A stretch of DNA of 64,000 nt from Halobacterium jilantaiense (GTDB taxonomy: Archaea > Halobacteriota > Halobacteria > Halobacteriales > Halobacteriaceae): positions 2,329,393-2,393,392 of the forward strand of contig NZ_FOJA01000001.1 in NCBI RefSeq assembly GCF_900110535.1, written 5' to 3'. A program made the translations under genes and the position numbers. This document shows positions 8,796 through 18,526 of this stretch, piece after piece (position 1 is the stretch's first letter; the number at the start of each line of letters is the position of its first letter). The notes under the pieces were generated by a model. That model had not been told where the DNA came from. It did not search any database and saw only the letters and a list, made by a program, of their open reading frames with translations.

Positions 8796-8913
8796 GGCAG
8801 AGACAACGCCGGGAAGGCGACTAAACGGGGTGCTTGCACCCTCCGGGTGTATAACCAGTCCCGGCGGTGTCGTCGTCTGCCCGACGACGCGTCGCGGTCG
8901 GAACGCGTGGCGA

Positions 8914-9627
8914 TTACGCGAGGCCGGCGACCAGTCCGTCGAGGTGGTCGACGCCGACCACCGCGACCACGTCGCCGCGCTCGCGGAGCGCCGCGAGCCG
9001 GTCGGCCATGTGTCTCTCCCGGGTCTCGTCTCGGACCCGTACCGGGTCGGCCTTCCCGAACGCGCCGAGGACGGCCCGCGCCTGCCGAATCTGGCGCTGT
9101 TCGTCGTCGGCCTGTCGCTCGGGCGCGTCCTCGCTGTCGACGTCGTGTTCGACGGGCGCGTCGACGGCGAGCCCGGCGGCGGTCGGAGCGCCGAGCAGCG
9201 CCGCGGCCCTGCACGCCACCGCGTGCGCGCTCACCGACAGGACGGCTCGCAGGACGGTCCGAACCGTCGACAGCGACGGGTCGCTCCGGCGGAGCGTCCG
9301 GGCGAGCCGAGCCAGGAACCCCAGGGAGGGGCCGTCGATGCCGACGACGTCGGCCGCGTCGACCGCCCGGACGCCGACGCTCATCTCCTCGCCGGACGCG
9401 GACACGCCGCCGTCGTCGGCGTACCGCTCGAACAGCGGCACCGCCAGCGGCGGCAACTCCAGCGCCAGCACGTCGGGGTCGGTCGCTTCGACGACGGTGC
9501 GCACGCGGTGTGCGCTGGCCGGGTGGTCGTGGACCACGCCGGCGAGAACGACGTCGCCGGTGCCGCCGCTACCGGGGAGTTGTCGGACGTGTCGCCCGCG
9601 CGTTCTCGGGTCGTCGGTGCCGAACAT
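8914..9627 (-). CDS. TraB/PrgY-family protein
   Basis: About 237 residues. The segment VVLAGVVHDHPASAHRV then DPDVLALELPP matches the start of the TraB/PrgY/GumN family, whose members bind metals through conserved His/Glu and are linked to pheromone shutdown or protein quality control. This copy ends with VVAVVGVDHLDGL, the usual second conserved motif. It lacks the C-terminal membrane segments of the longer archaeal TraB proteins. The start could also be the GTG at 9675, which has an ATTAAT element 25 bases upstream. The natural substrate is unknown. Confidence 0.75.
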   Translation of the reverse strand: MFGTDDPRTRGRHVRQLPGSGGTGDVVLAGVVHDHPASAHRVRTVVEATDPDVLALELPPLAVPLFERYADDGGVSASGEEMSVGVRAVDAADVVGIDGPSLGFLARLARTLRRSDPSLSTVRTVLRAVLSVSAHAVACRAAALLGAPTAAGLAVDAPVEHDVDSEDAPERQADDEQRQIRQARAVLGAFGKADPVRVRDETRERHMADRLAALRERGDVVAVVGVDHLDGLVAGLA

Positions 9628-9755
9628 TGTGGCGGTCCCGCCGGCGCGGCCGGCGAGTAGGACGCAGTTTCGCACGTGGCCGAAGCGGGTAGGACTACAT
9701 TAATCGCTCGCCGCGCGTCACGCCGCCGACAGGAACAGGGGTCGCGGTCGGTCGG

Positions 9756-10754
9756 TCAGGCGGACGCTGTCGGCCCGAACTCTTCGGCGAGTACGTCGAT
9801 GGTCGCCCGCAGCATCCCGATGAGGACCGGGCCGAAGAAGATGCCCATGACGCCGACGACGTAGATACCACCGAGGACGCCGACGATGATGACCGCGGGG
9901 TTGACTTTGGCGTACCGGTCGACCACGATGGGGCGGAGGTAGTCGTCGGAGACGCCGACGACGACGGTCCCCCAGACGACCAGGCCGGCGGCGGCCGCGG
10001 TGTCTCCGGTGGCAAACAGGTAGATGGCGGCCGGCCCCCAAACGAGGAACGAGCCGACGACCGGCAGCAGAGAGAGCACGGTCATCACGACCGTCCAGAA
10101 CGTCGCGTTCGGGATGCCGGTCGCGAACAGCGCGATGCCGGCGAGCAGCCCCTGAACGACGGCGACGAAGACGTGACCGACGAGCACTGCTTTCAGGATG
10201 CGGTCGAGTTCTCTTGCCAGCCTGTCGTGTGCGGTGTCCGGGAGCGGGGCGCGCGTGCGCACCCACGAGAGGAAATCCTCGCGGTCCTTCAGGAAGTAGA
10301 ACAGCAGAAACAGCGTCAGCCCGAGCCCGATGAGCGCGTGCGTGAGGACGCCGAAGACGGAGACGACGCTCCCGACTTCGATGCCGCCGACCGCCGCCTG
10401 CAGCTGGCTCCCGATGTCGACGCTCACGCCCGTCGCCGCCCGAATCTGGGCTTCGACGCCCGCGAACGACACGTCGCCCGCGCTGGCCGCGCGGTAGAGG
10501 TCGACGGCGTCGGCGGCCGCCGCCCGCACGACGTACAGCAGCGGCAACACGACGGTGACGGACGCCACGACGACGATGGTGGTGGCGGCGACCGTCGGCC
10601 GCAGCCGGCGCTCCAGGCGTTCCTGGATGGGCAGGAAGACGACCGTGAGCAGCACGGCCAGCAGGAAGAAATCGAGGAACGGGAGCACGAACGCGACGGC
10701 GAGCGCGAGCAACACGGCGGCGACTGCCAGCAGGAGGGCGCGGGCGCTGTCCAT
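9756..10754 (-). CDS. AI-2E/PerM-family membrane permease
   Basis: A 332-residue polytopic protein. Two N-terminal membrane segments (residues 5-35), another near 60-80 and a C-terminal bundle (about 140-320) match the UPF0118/AI-2E transporter family. Family signatures include the LLFYFLKDRE segment and the loop SDDYLRPIVVDRYAKVNPAVIIVGVLGG. Members export signalling molecules or act as Na+/H+ antiporters; the substrate cannot be told from sequence. Confidence 0.9.
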   Translation of the reverse strand: MDSARALLLAVAAVLLALAVAFVLPFLDFFLLAVLLTVVFLPIQERLERRLRPTVAATTIVVVASVTVVLPLLYVVRAAAADAVDLYRAASAGDVSFAGVEAQIRAATGVSVDIGSQLQAAVGGIEVGSVVSVFGVLTHALIGLGLTLFLLFYFLKDREDFLSWVRTRAPLPDTAHDRLARELDRILKAVLVGHVFVAVVQGLLAGIALFATGIPNATFWTVVMTVLSLLPVVGSFLVWGPAAIYLFATGDTAAAAGLVVWGTVVVGVSDDYLRPIVVDRYAKVNPAVIIVGVLGGIYVVGVMGIFFGPVLIGMLRATIDVLAEEFGPTASA

Positions 10755-10927
10755 ACGGGGGCGACGACGGCCACGACGTAGTACTGTCGGAAGAACGCAA
10801 CGTCGACCGGACGCGCCTGCGGTCGGACCGCCCTACCGAGCGACCCGAAGTAGCGCGCACGAGCCGGGGCGACCGAACGGCGGGTGTCGGCGCTACCGCC
10901 GCCCTCCGGAGCGGGTGTCGAGCGTCG

Positions 10928-11314
10928 CTACACGTCCGACGCGCCGCTGTCGGTGACGTCCTCGCTGTCGGCGTCGTCCACCCGTTCGAGGTCGCGTCCC
11001 TCGCTGTACTCGTCGCCGGTGTCCGCCGGCCCGGTGAGTTCGCTGTAGAGCACTTCGCGGGCCTCCGCCGGGGTCTCGAAGCGCTCGTCGACCAGCCGGT
11101 CGAAGACGCTGCCGAGGCTCTCCGTCTCGTTCGGGAGGTCGATGGCTTCGTCCGCGTACTCGACGGCGAGCTCCTCGCTCGTGGTCGGGTACTTGTCCTC
11201 GTCGAGCAGGCCGTCAACCCCGTTCAGGATGTCTTCGACGTGCTCGCTGCGCTCGTGCTGGCGCTCTCTGGCGTTGTCTTGCACGCTGCCGATGTCGGTG
11301 TCGTCCTCGGGCAT
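10928..11314 (-). CDS. Conserved haloarchaeal protein, DUF5789-like
   Basis: A 128-residue, very acidic soluble protein. The central part (YPTTSEELAVEYADEAIDLPN ... SVFDRL) matches a haloarchaeal family of unknown function that I know as DUF5789. In family members this core resembles small DUF2795-like domains. The C-terminus is disordered and Asp-rich. It is divergent from the GNAT gene at 11506. Confidence 0.75.
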   Translation of the reverse strand: MPEDDTDIGSVQDNARERQHERSEHVEDILNGVDGLLDEDKYPTTSEELAVEYADEAIDLPNETESLGSVFDRLVDERFETPAEAREVLYSELTGPADTGDEYSEGRDLERVDDADSEDVTDSGASDV

Positions 11315-11505
11315 AGCCTGTAGCCGTTCGGCCTACAACCCGAAAAGGCCTGTTGCGGCCGCGAGAGCCGCTAGAGAGCCTCATCTCTCGATTTCACTTG
11401 AACGGCCTGCGAGTGCAGGCGGAGTAACGGCACAAATGTCGTTATAGGGGTTCAGACGGGCTAACGCGCCCGTTACTTATCTGTGTCACCGACGAACGTC
11501 CACGC

Positions 11506-12324
11506 ATGGACCTCCGAGAGCCGACGGCCGACGACGCGGAACGCATCGCGGACGTCGTGGAGAGTTCGATGACCGCGTCGCACAGCCTCAGCCCCCAGCA
11601 GATAGACCGCATCGTCGACAGCGAGTTCGGCGGCGACGCGGTGTCGGAGAAACTGGACGGCGAGACGACGCTCGTGCGCGTCGCGGAGCGCGGCGAGAAC
11701 ATCGAAGGGGAGGCGGTCGTCGGCTACGTCGAGGGCGTCGTCGACGGCGACACCGGCGAACTGTCGTGGCTGTTCGTCGACCCCGAGCACCGCGGGCGGG
11801 GCGTCGGGACGGCGCTGTTCGAGTCGATGCGCGAGGCGCTGCGGGACGCCGGCGCGTCGACGCTCCGGGCGACCGTCCTCGACGCGAACACGGAGGGCGG
11901 CCAGTTCTTCGAACGCTTCGGTCTGGAGCACGCCGAGGAGCGCGACCTCTCGGTCGGCGACGAGTCGCTCGTCGAGGTCGTGTTCGCCGACCCGTCGACG
12001 GTCGACGCCGGCGACGACGAACAGCCCGGCGACGCGGGCGGCGACGACCTCCCCGGCACGGAGACCGAGGACGGGACGACGACGGCCACCACCGAGGACG
12101 GCCAGTCGGTGGTCGTCGCGCGCGACGAACGCGAGTCCGGGACCGACGCGCCGTTCTTCGTCGTGTACACGGACGACAGCCGCGAGGACCGCTACGGCTA
12201 CTACTGCGCGAACTGCGGGTCGCTGGACGTCACGATGGACGACACCGAGCGCCTGGAGTGCCCGGACTGCGGGAACGACCACGCCGAGCGGTCAAGCGAC
12301 GCCTACGACGACTCGTACCTCTGA
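11506..12324 (+). CDS. GNAT acetyltransferase with C-terminal zinc ribbon
   Basis: A 272-residue two-domain protein. Residues 1-155 are an N-acetyltransferase fold; the acetyl-CoA loop reads EHRGRGVGTALFE and is followed by ATVLDANTEGGQFFERFGL. A disordered Asp/Thr-rich linker (about 165-205) leads to a domain with two CxxC pairs (YCANCGSLD and ECPDCGND), a zinc ribbon like the DUF5816 family. The ribbon may bring it to RNA or protein targets. A TTACTTA element lies 30 bases before the ATG. Confidence 0.88.
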   Translation: MDLREPTADDAERIADVVESSMTASHSLSPQQIDRIVDSEFGGDAVSEKLDGETTLVRVAERGENIEGEAVVGYVEGVVDGDTGELSWLFVDPEHRGRGVGTALFESMREALRDAGASTLRATVLDANTEGGQFFERFGLEHAEERDLSVGDESLVEVVFADPSTVDAGDDEQPGDAGGDDLPGTETEDGTTTATTEDGQSVVVARDERESGTDAPFFVVYTDDSREDRYGYYCANCGSLDVTMDDTERLECPDCGNDHAERSSDAYDDSYL

Positions 12325-12371
12325 GGGCGGCGGCCGCCACACCGGCGCTGGCCCGAACAGTCAATACAGAC

Positions 12372-12391
12372 TGGTTCCTCTCTAGGAACCA
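12372..12391. promoter_or_regulatory. Perfect 7-base inverted repeat upstream of the PAS kinase
   Basis: TGGTTCC, six spacer bases, then GGAACCA. The 20-base element ends 21 bases before the ATG at 12413, overlapping the expected core promoter, so it could be an operator or a start-site hairpin. Confidence 0.55.
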
Positions 12392-12412
12392 TCACAGACC
12401 GTGGGAACTGAG

Positions 12413-15316
12413 ATGGATGCAAGGGACCAGTGCTGGTCGACAGCGCCAGCGACAGACGTACTCGACAGTATCGACGAACCGCTGTTCGCGGTCGACGGCG
12501 ACGGCAGAGTGGTGTTCGTCAATGAACCCGCAGCGGCGCTCCTCGGCCGGGACGGCGCGTCGCTGGTCGGCGAATCGGCGTGGGGCGTGCTGCGCGAGCG
12601 ATTCGACGCCAGCGCCCCCGACGCGCTCGAACGGGCGATGGCGGACGGAGCGGACGTCTCGTTCGAGACGTACGCCGAACCGCGGGAGGCGTGGTTCCGC
12701 GTCCGCGCGTTCCCGTTCCGGGACGGACTCACCGTGCGGCTGAACGAGGCCCCCGAGCAGCCGGTGGACGGGCTCTCTGACGCCGTGGACGCGGCCGACG
12801 ACGGCATCGCCGTGCTCGACGACGGGCAGTTCGTCTACGTGAACCGGGCCTACGCGGACACGTTCGGCTTCGCGGCCGACGAACTGCTTGGCAGCGACTG
12901 GCGGCGGCTGTACGAGGGCGACGCGGTCGAACGCCTCGAGGAGACCGTCCTCCCGGCCATCGAGCGGGACGGCCAGTGGCGGGGAGTGGCGGTCGGAACA
13001 AAGCGGGACGGCAGCAGCGTCGAGCACGAGGTCACGCTTTCGCGGGTCGAGGGCGACCGGCTGGTCTGCACGAGCCGCGACGTCACCGAGCGGAAACGCC
13101 GCGAACGCCAGCTTGAACGCCAGCGCACGCGGCTCCGCGTCCTGTTCGACAACTCGCCCGACGGCATCGTCATCCACGACGCCGAGGGGGCGGTGCTCGA
13201 CGCGAACCAGACCGAATGCGACACGCTCGGCATCGACCGCGAGACCCTGCTCTCGATGAACGTCGCCGAGTTCGAGGTCGGCTACGACCGCGAGGAACTC
13301 CAGGCGATGTGGGCGGAGATGGCGGAGGGCGACGTGCTCAAAGTCGAGGGGGAACACCGCCGGGGCGACGGCGAGGTGTTCCCGGTCGAAATCTGGGTCA
13401 ACAAGGTGACGGTCAACGGGACGGAGCAGTTCATCGCCGTGGACCGCGAGGTGACCGAGCGGGTGGCCCGCGAGCGGGAACTCGAACGCAGCCGAGAGTT
13501 CATCGAGACCGCCCAGGAGAGCGCGTCCATCGGCGGCTGGGGGGTGGAGTTCCCGAGCGAGTCGCTGCGCTGGACCGACGAAGTGTACCGCATTCACGGA
13601 CTGACGCCCGACGCCGACGTCACGCTGGCGGACGCGATCGAGTTCTACCACCCGGACGACCGGGAGACGATTACGGACGCCTTCGAGCGACTGCGGACGG
13701 ACGGCGAGCCCTACGACGTGCAGCTCCGCATCCGGACGCAGGCCAGCGAGACCCGGTGGGTCCGGGCGGTCGCCGAACCGCAGTTCGACGACGACGGTGC
13801 CGTGACTGGTGCCATCGGCATCTTCCAGGACATCACCGACCGGAAAGCCAGCGAGCGCGAACTCCGCGAGACGAAAGAGCGCCTCGACCTCGCCGTCGAG
13901 GGCGCGAACCTCGGCATCTGGGACTGGGACGTGGAGACCGACGGAGTCGCGTTCAACGACCGCTGGGCGACGATGCTCGGGCTGTCGCCCGACGAGGTCG
14001 ACCCCCACCTCGACACGTGGGAGGAGCGAGTCCACCCGGACGACATGGAGCGGGTCGAGGCGGCGCTGACTCCCCACATGGAGGGGGAGACGGAGCTGTA
14101 CGACTGCGAGCACCGGATGCGGACGACCGACGGCGACTGGAAGTGGATTCGGGACGCCGGGAAGGTCGTCGAGCGCGACGAGGACGGGACTCCGCTGCGG
14201 GCCGTCGGCATCCACCTCGACATCGACGAGCGCAAGGAGTACGAGAAGACGCTCGAACAGACCCGCGAGGAGCTCCGCCAAATTATCGACCTAGTTCCCG
14301 ACCTGCTGTTCGCCAAGGACGAGAACGGCGTCTACCTCCTCGCGAACGAGACGACCGCCGAGGCCTACGGCATGGAGCCGGACGCCGTCGAGGGAAAGAC
14401 CGAACGCGACATTCTCCCGGACGCCGACGAGTCGACTGACTTCCAGGAGGACGACCGCCGCGTCATGGAGTCCGGCGAACCGCTCGAGATTCCCGAGGAG
14501 GAGCTGACGACCGCCGACGGGGAGACCCGCCTCTTCCGCACGACGAAGATTCCCTACACGGTCGCGGGCCGGGACGAAACGGCGGTCCTCGGCTACGCCC
14601 GCGACATCACGGACCTCAAAACCTACGAGCGCCAGCTCGAGACCCAGCGGGACAACCTCAACATCCTCAATCAGATCGTTCGCCACGACATCCGGAACAG
14701 CCTCAACATCGTGGTCGGCTACGCCGAGTTCCTCGAAGACCACGTCGACGACGACGGCGTCGAGTACCTGGAGCCGGTGGTGAACGCCGCCCGCGAAGCC
14801 ATCGACATCACGACGTCCGCGCGGGAGGTGACGGAACTGCTGTTGCAGGCAGAGACCGACCTGTCGCGGACGAACCTGCAGCGCGTCCTCCAGCACCGCA
14901 TCGACGACGTCCAGTCCAGCGACCGCAGCGTCCTGGTCACGACCGACGGGTCGCTGTCGGACACGCCGGTGCTGGCCGACGACATGCTCGGCTCCGTCTT
15001 CCGGAACCTCCTCCAGAACGCGATTCTCCACAACGACGCCGACGTCCCCGAAATCCGGCTCTCGACGACGGAGTTCGAGGACTGCGTCCGGGTGTCTATT
15101 GCGGACAACGGCGGGGGAATCCCCGACGACCGCAAGGACGTCATCTTCGACGAGGGGGCGCGGGGCATAGACAGCGACGGCACCGGGCTCGGGCTGTACC
15201 TCGTGCGGACGCTGGTCAACCGCTACGACGGGGCCGTGTGGGTCGAGGACAACGAGAACGGCGGCGCGACGTTCGTCGTCGAACTCCCGCGCGCAGACAG
15301 CGCGACGAGCGCGTGA
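12413..15316 (+). CDS. Soluble histidine kinase with six PAS domains
   Basis: About 967 residues with no membrane segment. Six PAS units run from the N-terminus to about residue 745 (roughly 15-110, 120-230, 237-355, 360-480, 485-610, 615-745). Several end with the DITDRK/DVTERK type connector. The H-box (IVRHDIRNSLN) puts the phospho-acceptor His near residue 758. The C-terminal ATPase domain has NLLQNAILHN, DNGGGIP and GTGLGLYLV. No response regulator is adjacent, so its partner is elsewhere, which is common in haloarchaea. A GTG at 12401 is an alternative start. The signal could be redox, oxygen or light; no chromophore Cys is obvious. Confidence 0.93.
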   Translation: MDARDQCWSTAPATDVLDSIDEPLFAVDGDGRVVFVNEPAAALLGRDGASLVGESAWGVLRERFDASAPDALERAMADGADVSFETYAEPREAWFRVRAFPFRDGLTVRLNEAPEQPVDGLSDAVDAADDGIAVLDDGQFVYVNRAYADTFGFAADELLGSDWRRLYEGDAVERLEETVLPAIERDGQWRGVAVGTKRDGSSVEHEVTLSRVEGDRLVCTSRDVTERKRRERQLERQRTRLRVLFDNSPDGIVIHDAEGAVLDANQTECDTLGIDRETLLSMNVAEFEVGYDREELQAMWAEMAEGDVLKVEGEHRRGDGEVFPVEIWVNKVTVNGTEQFIAVDREVTERVARERELERSREFIETAQESASIGGWGVEFPSESLRWTDEVYRIHGLTPDADVTLADAIEFYHPDDRETITDAFERLRTDGEPYDVQLRIRTQASETRWVRAVAEPQFDDDGAVTGAIGIFQDITDRKASERELRETKERLDLAVEGANLGIWDWDVETDGVAFNDRWATMLGLSPDEVDPHLDTWEERVHPDDMERVEAALTPHMEGETELYDCEHRMRTTDGDWKWIRDAGKVVERDEDGTPLRAVGIHLDIDERKEYEKTLEQTREELRQIIDLVPDLLFAKDENGVYLLANETTAEAYGMEPDAVEGKTERDILPDADESTDFQEDDRRVMESGEPLEIPEEELTTADGETRLFRTTKIPYTVAGRDETAVLGYARDITDLKTYERQLETQRDNLNILNQIVRHDIRNSLNIVVGYAEFLEDHVDDDGVEYLEPVVNAAREAIDITTSAREVTELLLQAETDLSRTNLQRVLQHRIDDVQSSDRSVLVTTDGSLSDTPVLADDMLGSVFRNLLQNAILHNDADVPEIRLSTTEFEDCVRVSIADNGGGIPDDRKDVIFDEGARGIDSDGTGLGLYLVRTLVNRYDGAVWVEDNENGGATFVVELPRADSATSA

Positions 15317-15412
15317 CACGACCCGGTCGATAGCGGCCGATCGGTGCCCACGCCGCTGTCGCTCGCTGTCGCGCTGGAACAGCTACTTGCCGACCCGCTC
15401 CGTACCCGCTGC

Positions 15413-16840
15413 ATGGCAACCGCTGTCGTCTGGTTCCGGGACGACCTCCGGGTCACGGACAACGCGACGCTCACAGACGCCGTCGACGCCGCTGACGCGG
15501 TCGTTCCGGTGTACGTGTTCGACCCGCGGGACCGCCGCGAGACGCGGTACGGGACGGCGAAGTGCGGCCCGCACCGGACGCAGTTCCGCCGCGAGAGCGT
15601 CCGGGACCTCCGCGAGTCGATTCGGGACCGCGGCGGGGAGTTGCTCGTGCGGCGCGGCCGCCCCGAGGAACTCCTCTCGGAGCTGGCTCGGCGAACCGAC
15701 GCCGACGCCGTCTACGCGCAGACGAAGCCCGCGACCGAGGAGCGAGCGCGAGCGCACGCCGTCGAGGCGGCGCTCCCCGAGGGCGTCAGCTTCGAGCAGC
15801 GGTGGACGCACACGCTGTACCACGTCTCGGACCTGCCGACGCCCTGCGACCGAATCGAGGACACGTTCACGCCCTGGCGGCAGACCGTCGAAGGCGACGG
15901 CGAAATCCGGGACCTGGTGTCGGCCCCGGAGGCGATTCGGACGCCGGACCTCGACCCCGGCCCGATTCCGACGCAGTCCGACCTGGGCGTCGTCGACCCG
16001 CCGACCGACGACCGCGCCGTGTTGCACTTCGAGGGCGGCGAGTCGGCCGGCAAACGCCGGGTCGAAGACTACGTCTGGGACGGCGACCACCTCCGGGAGT
16101 ACAAGCAGACCCGGAACGGGCTGCTGGGCGCGGACTACTCCTCGAAGGTCTCGCCGTGGCTGGCGGCGGGCTGCCTGTCACCGCGGTGGATTCACGCCGA
16201 AGTCCAGCGCTACGAGGCCGACCGGGTCGAAAACGAGGACACGTACTGGCTGGTGTTCGAGTTGCTGTGGCGGGACTTCTTCCAGTTCCAGTTCCAGAAA
16301 CACGGCGGCGCGTTCTTCACGCCGACCGGCATCCGGGACGTGGACAGACAGTGGGACCGCGACCGCGAGGCGTTCCAGCGGTGGATAGACGGCGAGACCG
16401 GGGTGCCGTTCGTCGACGCGAACATGCGGGAACTGACCCAGACGGGGTACGTGTCGAACCGGGGCCGCCAGAACGTCGCCTCCTTCCTCACCGACGCGCT
16501 CGGCGTCGACTGGCGGTGGGGCGCGGCCTACTTCGAGGCGCGCCTCGTCGACTACGACGTCGCGTCGAACTGGGGGAACTGGGCGTACCAGGCCGGCGTC
16601 GGCAACGACTCCCGGGACGACTTCTTCGACGTGCTCTCGCAGGCCGAGTACTACGACGACGACGCCGAGTACGTGACGACGTGGCTCCCGGAGCTGTCCT
16701 CGCTGCCCCCGGAGTACGCACACCGCCCGTGGCGGATGGCTGCCGACGAGCAGGTCGAGTACGGTGTCGAACTGGGCGTCGACTACCCGGAGCCGATGCT
16801 AGACATCGAGGCCCGGTACGACGAACTCCGGGACGCGTGA
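15413..16840 (+). CDS. Cryptochrome-DASH / photolyase family flavoprotein
   Basis: A 475-residue member of the photolyase/cryptochrome family. The N-terminal antenna domain starts VVWFRDDLRVTDN. The FAD-binding helical domain has WLAAGCLSPRWIH, LLWRDFFQFQ and TGYVSNRGRQNVASFL, then SNWGNWAYQAGVGND, the pattern of DASH-type members. These repair cyclobutane dimers in single-stranded DNA and may also act as light sensors. The ATG at 15413 begins right at the conserved domain; the longer frame from 15344 adds a non-conserved stretch. It is convergent with the oleate hydratase gene. Confidence 0.93.
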   Translation: MATAVVWFRDDLRVTDNATLTDAVDAADAVVPVYVFDPRDRRETRYGTAKCGPHRTQFRRESVRDLRESIRDRGGELLVRRGRPEELLSELARRTDADAVYAQTKPATEERARAHAVEAALPEGVSFEQRWTHTLYHVSDLPTPCDRIEDTFTPWRQTVEGDGEIRDLVSAPEAIRTPDLDPGPIPTQSDLGVVDPPTDDRAVLHFEGGESAGKRRVEDYVWDGDHLREYKQTRNGLLGADYSSKVSPWLAAGCLSPRWIHAEVQRYEADRVENEDTYWLVFELLWRDFFQFQFQKHGGAFFTPTGIRDVDRQWDRDREAFQRWIDGETGVPFVDANMRELTQTGYVSNRGRQNVASFLTDALGVDWRWGAAYFEARLVDYDVASNWGNWAYQAGVGNDSRDDFFDVLSQAEYYDDDAEYVTTWLPELSSLPPEYAHRPWRMAADEQVEYGVELGVDYPEPMLDIEARYDELRDA

Positions 16841-16856
16841 CCCTGCTCCGGCCGAG

Positions 16857-18446
16857 TCAGCGGTAGGCCGCGCGAACGGCCTCCGCGAGCACGTCCGGGT
16901 CCCGGTAGTGTTTCGTGACGGGCGGTACGGACTCGTCGAGGTCGAGTTGCTCGTAGACGGCGGTCATCGCCGACCGTACGGAGTACTCGACCGTGAACAC
17001 CACGTCCCGCGGCTGTTCGGCGTACTGCCCGAGGAACGCCAGATTGTTCGACCCGTCCGGCACGACCTCGGGCCGGTCACCGGGCTCGCGGGGCTGGAAG
17101 TGCGCCGTGATGAACGGCATCATCGCCGGGATGCACGTCACGTCGTCGAGTATCTCGGGGAGCCGGTCCTCGCACTGGAGGTGGTAACACAGCTCCTCCA
17201 GAATCTCGCGGCCGGTGCACTCGGACATCGGCTTCTCCACGTAGTTCCCCTCCCGGTCCGGGAACAGCGCGTACCCCCAGAACACCTTCACGTCGTCCGG
17301 CTGGTTCGCGAAGTGCGGCTGGGCGGCGACGACCGTCGACAGCAGCCAGTTCGACCCGAGGTACGTGACGAGCCCGTTGCCCGGCTCCTCGTTGGTGAAG
17401 TCGACGATGTGGTCGAACAGCTCGGTGTTGTGCAGGGTGACGGTGAACGACTCCCACTTCGTCTCCGTGACGTTGTCGGCGAACACCGACGGATTCCCGA
17501 ACTGCGGATTGTCCTCCGCGATGGACTTCCACAGCTCCCAGGATGCGCCGGTCTCGTTCACGTCGGGTGCCTCGTCCATTCCGCCGATAGACGACCCGTC
17601 GGTCATCGAGCCATTTGTCATGAACACGAGGTCCGACGCGTCCACGTCCACCGTCTCGGTCCTGTCGTCTGTCTCGCAGTGGATGCGCTCGACGGTGCGG
17701 CCGCTCTGCGCCGGCACGATGTCCATGTCCGTCACCTCGTGGCCGTACTCGAAGTTGACGCCGCGGTCTTCGAGCCACCGCCGCAGCGGGAGAATCATCG
17801 AGTCGTACTGGTTGTACTTCGTCCGGTCGATGCCCTCCATGCTGTGCAACTGGGGGAACTCGTGGAGGAAGCGGTACATGTACCGCCGGACTTCCGCGAC
17901 GCTGTGCCAGGGCTGGAACGCGAAGATGGTCGCCCAGACGTACCAGAAGTTCGTCTCCAGGAACGACTCGTCGAACCACTCCTCGATGCGCGTGTCCCCG
18001 AGTTGCTCCTCGGATGTGAGCAGCAACCGGACCAGCGACTGCCGGTGCTGGTCTGTCAGCCCGTACTTCGAGGCGTCGATTCGGTCGCCCTCGTGCATCA
18101 GCCGCGTCTTCGCGTGCGAGGGGTTCGCGTCGTTGAACTCGTCCATCACGTCCTTCACCGACCGCGAGTCGTCTTCGAGGGACGGAATCGTCTCGAAGAG
18201 GTCCCACGTACACTCGTAGGTCGGGTAGTTGAACATCCGGCCGCCCCGGATGAGGTAGCCCTCGTCCGGGTCGCCGGCACCGTCCATCGCGCCGCCGGTG
18301 ACGTCGAGTTTCTCGTAGACGTGGATGTTCTCGCCGGGCATGTTCCCGTCGCGGACGAGGAACGCTGCGCCGGCGAGCGAGGCGATGCCGCCACCGACGA
18401 AGTGGGCGTGCCGGTCTGCGACGTGGGGTTGCTCGTGGATTGTCAT
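16857..18446 (-). CDS. ohyA: Oleate hydratase (fatty-acid double-bond hydratase, MCRA family)
   Basis: A 529-residue FAD enzyme that adds water to cis-9 double bonds of free fatty acids, giving 10-hydroxy acids. Residues 17-33 are the FAD-binding GGGIASLAGA loop and VYEKLDVTGGAMDGAG follows. The loop that is RGGREM in most members reads RGGRM at 67-71, with Met71 where the usual Glu sits. As I recall, this substitution is shared with the shorter monomeric enzymes such as that of Rhodococcus erythropolis; the length also fits that group. Unusually for haloarchaea, GGAGG lies about nine bases before the ATG and the TATA element is about 70 bases upstream, so the mRNA should have a leader. A Bat-type regulator gene lies directly upstream. 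Confidence 0.92.
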   Translation of the reverse strand: MTIHEQPHVADRHAHFVGGGIASLAGAAFLVRDGNMPGENIHVYEKLDVTGGAMDGAGDPDEGYLIRGGRMFNYPTYECTWDLFETIPSLEDDSRSVKDVMDEFNDANPSHAKTRLMHEGDRIDASKYGLTDQHRQSLVRLLLTSEEQLGDTRIEEWFDESFLETNFWYVWATIFAFQPWHSVAEVRRYMYRFLHEFPQLHSMEGIDRTKYNQYDSMILPLRRWLEDRGVNFEYGHEVTDMDIVPAQSGRTVERIHCETDDRTETVDVDASDLVFMTNGSMTDGSSIGGMDEAPDVNETGASWELWKSIAEDNPQFGNPSVFADNVTETKWESFTVTLHNTELFDHIVDFTNEEPGNGLVTYLGSNWLLSTVVAAQPHFANQPDDVKVFWGYALFPDREGNYVEKPMSECTGREILEELCYHLQCEDRLPEILDDVTCIPAMMPFITAHFQPREPGDRPEVVPDGSNNLAFLGQYAEQPRDVVFTVEYSVRSAMTAVYEQLDLDESVPPVTKHYRDPDVLAEAVRAAYR

Positions 18447-18455
18447 TGTCGGGGC

Positions 18456-18460
18456 CTCCT
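18456..18460 (-). promoter_or_regulatory. Shine-Dalgarno site of the oleate hydratase gene
   Basis: Minus-strand GGAGG about nine bases before the ATG at 18446. It supports this start codon and a leadered transcript, in contrast to most genes in the window. Confidence 0.6.
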
Positions 18461-18488
18461 CACGTCACGGTACGCTCGTGACACCGAT

Positions 18489-18526
18489 ACCCGTTCCCGA
18501 CATATGTCCAGCAATTTATAACGGGT
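18489..18526. promoter_or_regulatory. Promoter with inverted repeat upstream of the oleate hydratase gene
   Basis: The minus-strand TATA element TTATAAAT (about 18514-18521) is bracketed by ACCCGTT at 18489-18495 and AACGGGT at 18520-18526, a perfect 7-base inverted repeat. Between them is the palindrome GACATATGTC at 18499-18508. The arrangement suggests an operator around the core promoter. Confidence 0.55.
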
